Positions 62,370-64,000 of a DNA stretch of 64,000 bases are shown here, piece by piece. The translations under genes were made by a program, and so were the position numbers. Below the pieces are notes generated by a model. That model saw nothing but the letters and a program-made list of their open reading frames with translations. It had not been told where the DNA came from and searched no databases. Position 1 is the first letter of the stretch. The number at the start of each line of letters is the position of its first letter. The stretch is taken from the NCBI GenBank assembly GCA_044224515.1, contig JBGAKH010000001.1:372001-436000 (forward strand), read 5' to 3'. The stretch is from JBBATK01 sp044224515 (GTDB lineage: Bacteria > Bacteroidota > Ignavibacteria > Kapaibacteriales > NICIL-2).

Positions 62370-63638
62370 ATGTCTGAAATATCGCAAGCACTTAACCTTC
62401 GATCTCACTACAGTTATCATCTGGATGACGAACGCATTGCAAAACAACCTCTCGGCGAACGAGATGCAGCCAAACTGTTAGTCTATGATATTGGACAGGA
62501 TCGGATTGTAGATCGTCACGTAAAAGATCTTCCCGAACTGTTGGCACCCTCAAGCCTGATCATCCTGAATACCTCCAAAGTCATTCCGGCGCGCTTAGTG
62601 TTTCGTAAAGAAAGTGGCGCGGGCGTCGAGCTTTTTTTGTTGGAACCACGTGAACCGGAAGAGTACACAGTAGCGCTAGCCCATACAACCTCCTGCACCT
62701 GGAATTGTTTGATAGGTGGAAAGAATGTCCGTGTCGACAGCACACTTCGAAGTGCCGATATCGATCAAATCCTTCAGGCAACCATACTAACGCGTGAGGA
62801 AAACCGTGCTGAGGTACGATTCGAATGGAACACCGCACAGACATTTGCTGAGGTTATAGCGCTCATTGGCTCCTCCCCACTACCACCGTACATCAAACGA
62901 GAAGAAACTGCGGATGATCGCATGCGCTATCAAACCGTATTCGCTCGTGAAGAGGGTTCTGTTGCAGCACCGACGGCAGGACTGCATCTCAGCAGCGAAC
63001 TCTTGGAGCACTTGGACAACGCATCTGTGCGCCGTGGCGATCTGTGCTTACACGTTGGACTCGGAACGTTCCTTCCTATGAAGAGTGAGGACGTCAGTGA
63101 TCACCACATGCACGCAGAGCTCATCACGATTCCTTCCCGTACTATCAGTGCGCTTCACACCCAGATCGTTGCCGAACAAGAGAATGCCGTAGTGTGTGTG
63201 GGGACGACTTCGCTTCGAAGTATCGAATCGTTGTACTGGCTTGCTTACACATTCCGTAACCAAGAAGTCTCCGGTCTGTCGGCAGTGCCCCTGGTAGAAC
63301 AATGGGTTTGGAAGCAGCTTGCTCAAGATGCGAAGAGTTTTAGTCCCGCTCAGGCCCTGCTGTTCTTGTTAGAAGCTATGAATGGCTTGGGCTTGGACTC
63401 ACTTCGTTTTCGTACCAAACTCATGATAGCCCCGGGCTATGACTTCAAGTTTTGTACAAGTCTCATGACAAACTTTCACCAACCGGAAAGTACCTTACTC
63501 GTGCTCGTCAGCGCATTCTGTGGAGACGCGCACCGTAAAAAACTCTACGAGCATGCATTGGAGAACGACTATCGCTTTCTTAGTTACGGCGACTCATCTT
63601 TACTCGTTCGCTCACAGAAGGTCGCGCAGTCTCATTAA
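62370..63638 (+). CDS. queA: S-adenosylmethionine:tRNA ribosyltransferase-isomerase
   Basis: QueA transfers and isomerises the ribosyl group of SAM to make epoxyqueuosine in tRNA. The 422-residue protein has YHLDDERIAKQPLGERDAAKLLV at its start, then LILNTSKVIPARL, SVAAPTAGLHLS, LHVGLGTFLPMK and ITNFHQPESTLL-like (MTNFHQPESTLLVLVSAF). It is longer than E. coli QueA (356 residues) by an insert of about 50 residues around residue 285-350, as seen in Bacteroidota. The ATG at 62370 is preferred to an upstream GTG. The 3' end overlaps the convergent YbbR gene by 59 bp. Confidence 0.94.
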   Translation: MSEISQALNLRSHYSYHLDDERIAKQPLGERDAAKLLVYDIGQDRIVDRHVKDLPELLAPSSLIILNTSKVIPARLVFRKESGAGVELFLLEPREPEEYTVALAHTTSCTWNCLIGGKNVRVDSTLRSADIDQILQATILTREENRAEVRFEWNTAQTFAEVIALIGSSPLPPYIKREETADDRMRYQTVFAREEGSVAAPTAGLHLSSELLEHLDNASVRRGDLCLHVGLGTFLPMKSEDVSDHHMHAELITIPSRTISALHTQIVAEQENAVVCVGTTSLRSIESLYWLAYTFRNQEVSGLSAVPLVEQWVWKQLAQDAKSFSPAQALLFLLEAMNGLGLDSLRFRTKLMIAPGYDFKFCTSLMTNFHQPESTLLVLVSAFCGDAHRKKLYEHALENDYRFLSYGDSSLLVRSQKVAQSH

Positions 63639-64000
63639 TGTGTAGCAGTACTGCCGGCTGTACGCTCAACACACGCAAACCGCTAGCAGCACGAATGGTG
63701 GGTACGATAACACCGGTGGTATCGCGCGAGAGTGTCGCATAGTCAACGAAAACCGAAATGTCTTCCGCTTTTAACTTTTCAATGGTTTCAACGCCGCCGC
63801 GAACGAGTACGTTGACACGACCGGGCTTAACCGTATGCGTGCTCGATGCCGCTGCACCACTAATGCGCACCGGTATATCTTCTAAATTCAATTCTGCGCT
63901 GCGTTGAATATCAAAGCTGTATCTGACAGTGGAAGGCTCTACGTGAACAATCGATGCCAGCGAGTCACTCATGTGTATGGTCCCTGCTTGAGACTCCATA
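63580..64000 (-). CDS. YbbR-like domain protein (CdaR-type), 5' end outside window
   Basis: At least 139 codons of the C-terminal part are visible and the frame stays open to the window edge. VHVEPSTVRYSF and the pattern of alternating beta strands (VRISGAAASSTHTVKPGRVNVLVRGG, KLKAEDISVFVDY) fit a YbbR domain. YbbR proteins, exemplified by CdaR, are extracytoplasmic regulators of the diadenylate cyclase CdaA. The cyclase gene, often adjacent upstream, would lie outside the window. An internal Met at 63999 is not necessarily the start. The end overlaps the convergent queA gene by 59 bp. Confidence 0.7.
   Translation of the reverse strand, partial: MESQAGTIHMSDSLASIVHVEPSTVRYSFDIQRSAELNLEDIPVRISGAAASSTHTVKPGRVNVLVRGGVETIEKLKAEDISVFVDYATLSRDTTGVIVPTIRAASGLRVLSVQPAVLLHINETARPSVSERVKMSRRN

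Noticed and set aside
1..64000. tRNA genes, rRNA genes, CRISPR arrays, transposases and attachment sites
   Set aside because: Intergenic gaps were read on both strands for T-loop-like sequences, regular direct repeats and transposase-like frames, and none were convincing.

Overview
The window is a dense stretch of chromosome from a Gram-negative bacterium of the Bacteroidota/Chlorobiota (FCB) group. The signs are a secreted protein with a type A C-terminal sorting domain of the type IX secretion system (25333-27480), a DUF3098 membrane protein, a compact 287-residue primary sigma factor without region 1.1, a single-chain glycyl-tRNA synthetase, LpxK, and several outer-membrane barrel or OmpA-like proteins. 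GC content looks close to 50% by eye. A Kapabacteria- or Ignavibacteria-like lineage is my best guess; this is inference, not proof. I see no prophage, insertion sequence, CRISPR array, rRNA or tRNA.

Layout. 1-3060: a minus-strand ftsQ-ftsA-ftsZ division cluster, with ftsZ cut by the window edge. 3585-9517: a divergent HisA-like protein, ruvA, a GAF/PP2C phosphatase, a thioesterase, threonine aldolase, a DUF457 membrane protein and a small unknown. 9602-13793: a TPR protein, a short-chain dehydrogenase, fumC and an outer-membrane protein. 14068-15868: the primary sigma factor with its terminator, and a toxin-antitoxin-like pair whose PIN-like partner has lost catalytic acids. 16018-22926: a C-terminal processing protease, glyS, an orphan sugar-type ABC permease, nadD, an orphan nuoF and an rluE-like pseudouridine synthase. 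23131-29136: cell-surface genes (tandem-OmpA protein, type IX secreted protein), a glycosyltransferase and secG.

29277-33661 (plus strand): uvrC and an unusual fusion of an RnfD/NqrB-like membrane domain with DUF2330. 33757-38389: a VWA protein, hslUV, a TMEM14-like protein and a LolD-like ATPase. 38402-44312: rsmB, a HAD phosphatase, a Yip1-like protein, a PuuD-like amidotransferase, lpxK and an ElaA-like acetyltransferase. 44309-49926: envelope proteins (a barrel and a DUF4397-like lipoprotein), prfA and a glycosyltransferase. 50051-58763: purB, a recQ/AlbA_2 gene pair, a peptide-binding lipoprotein, a glycoside-hydrolase-like lipoprotein and two small membrane proteins. 58794-64000: rsmI carrying a disordered tail of about 315 residues rich in Asn, Arg and Gly, two thioredoxin-fold proteins, queA and a partial YbbR-domain protein.

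Most genes are housekeeping. The points worth following are the RsmI tail, the RnfD/DUF2330 fusion, the HisA-like protein without its catalytic aspartates, the degenerate PIN pair, the RecQ/AlbA_2 pair, and two long intergenic palindromes built on one plan. Five convincing intrinsic terminators define transcript ends, and several start codons were moved inward because of ribosome-binding sites or terminators upstream.
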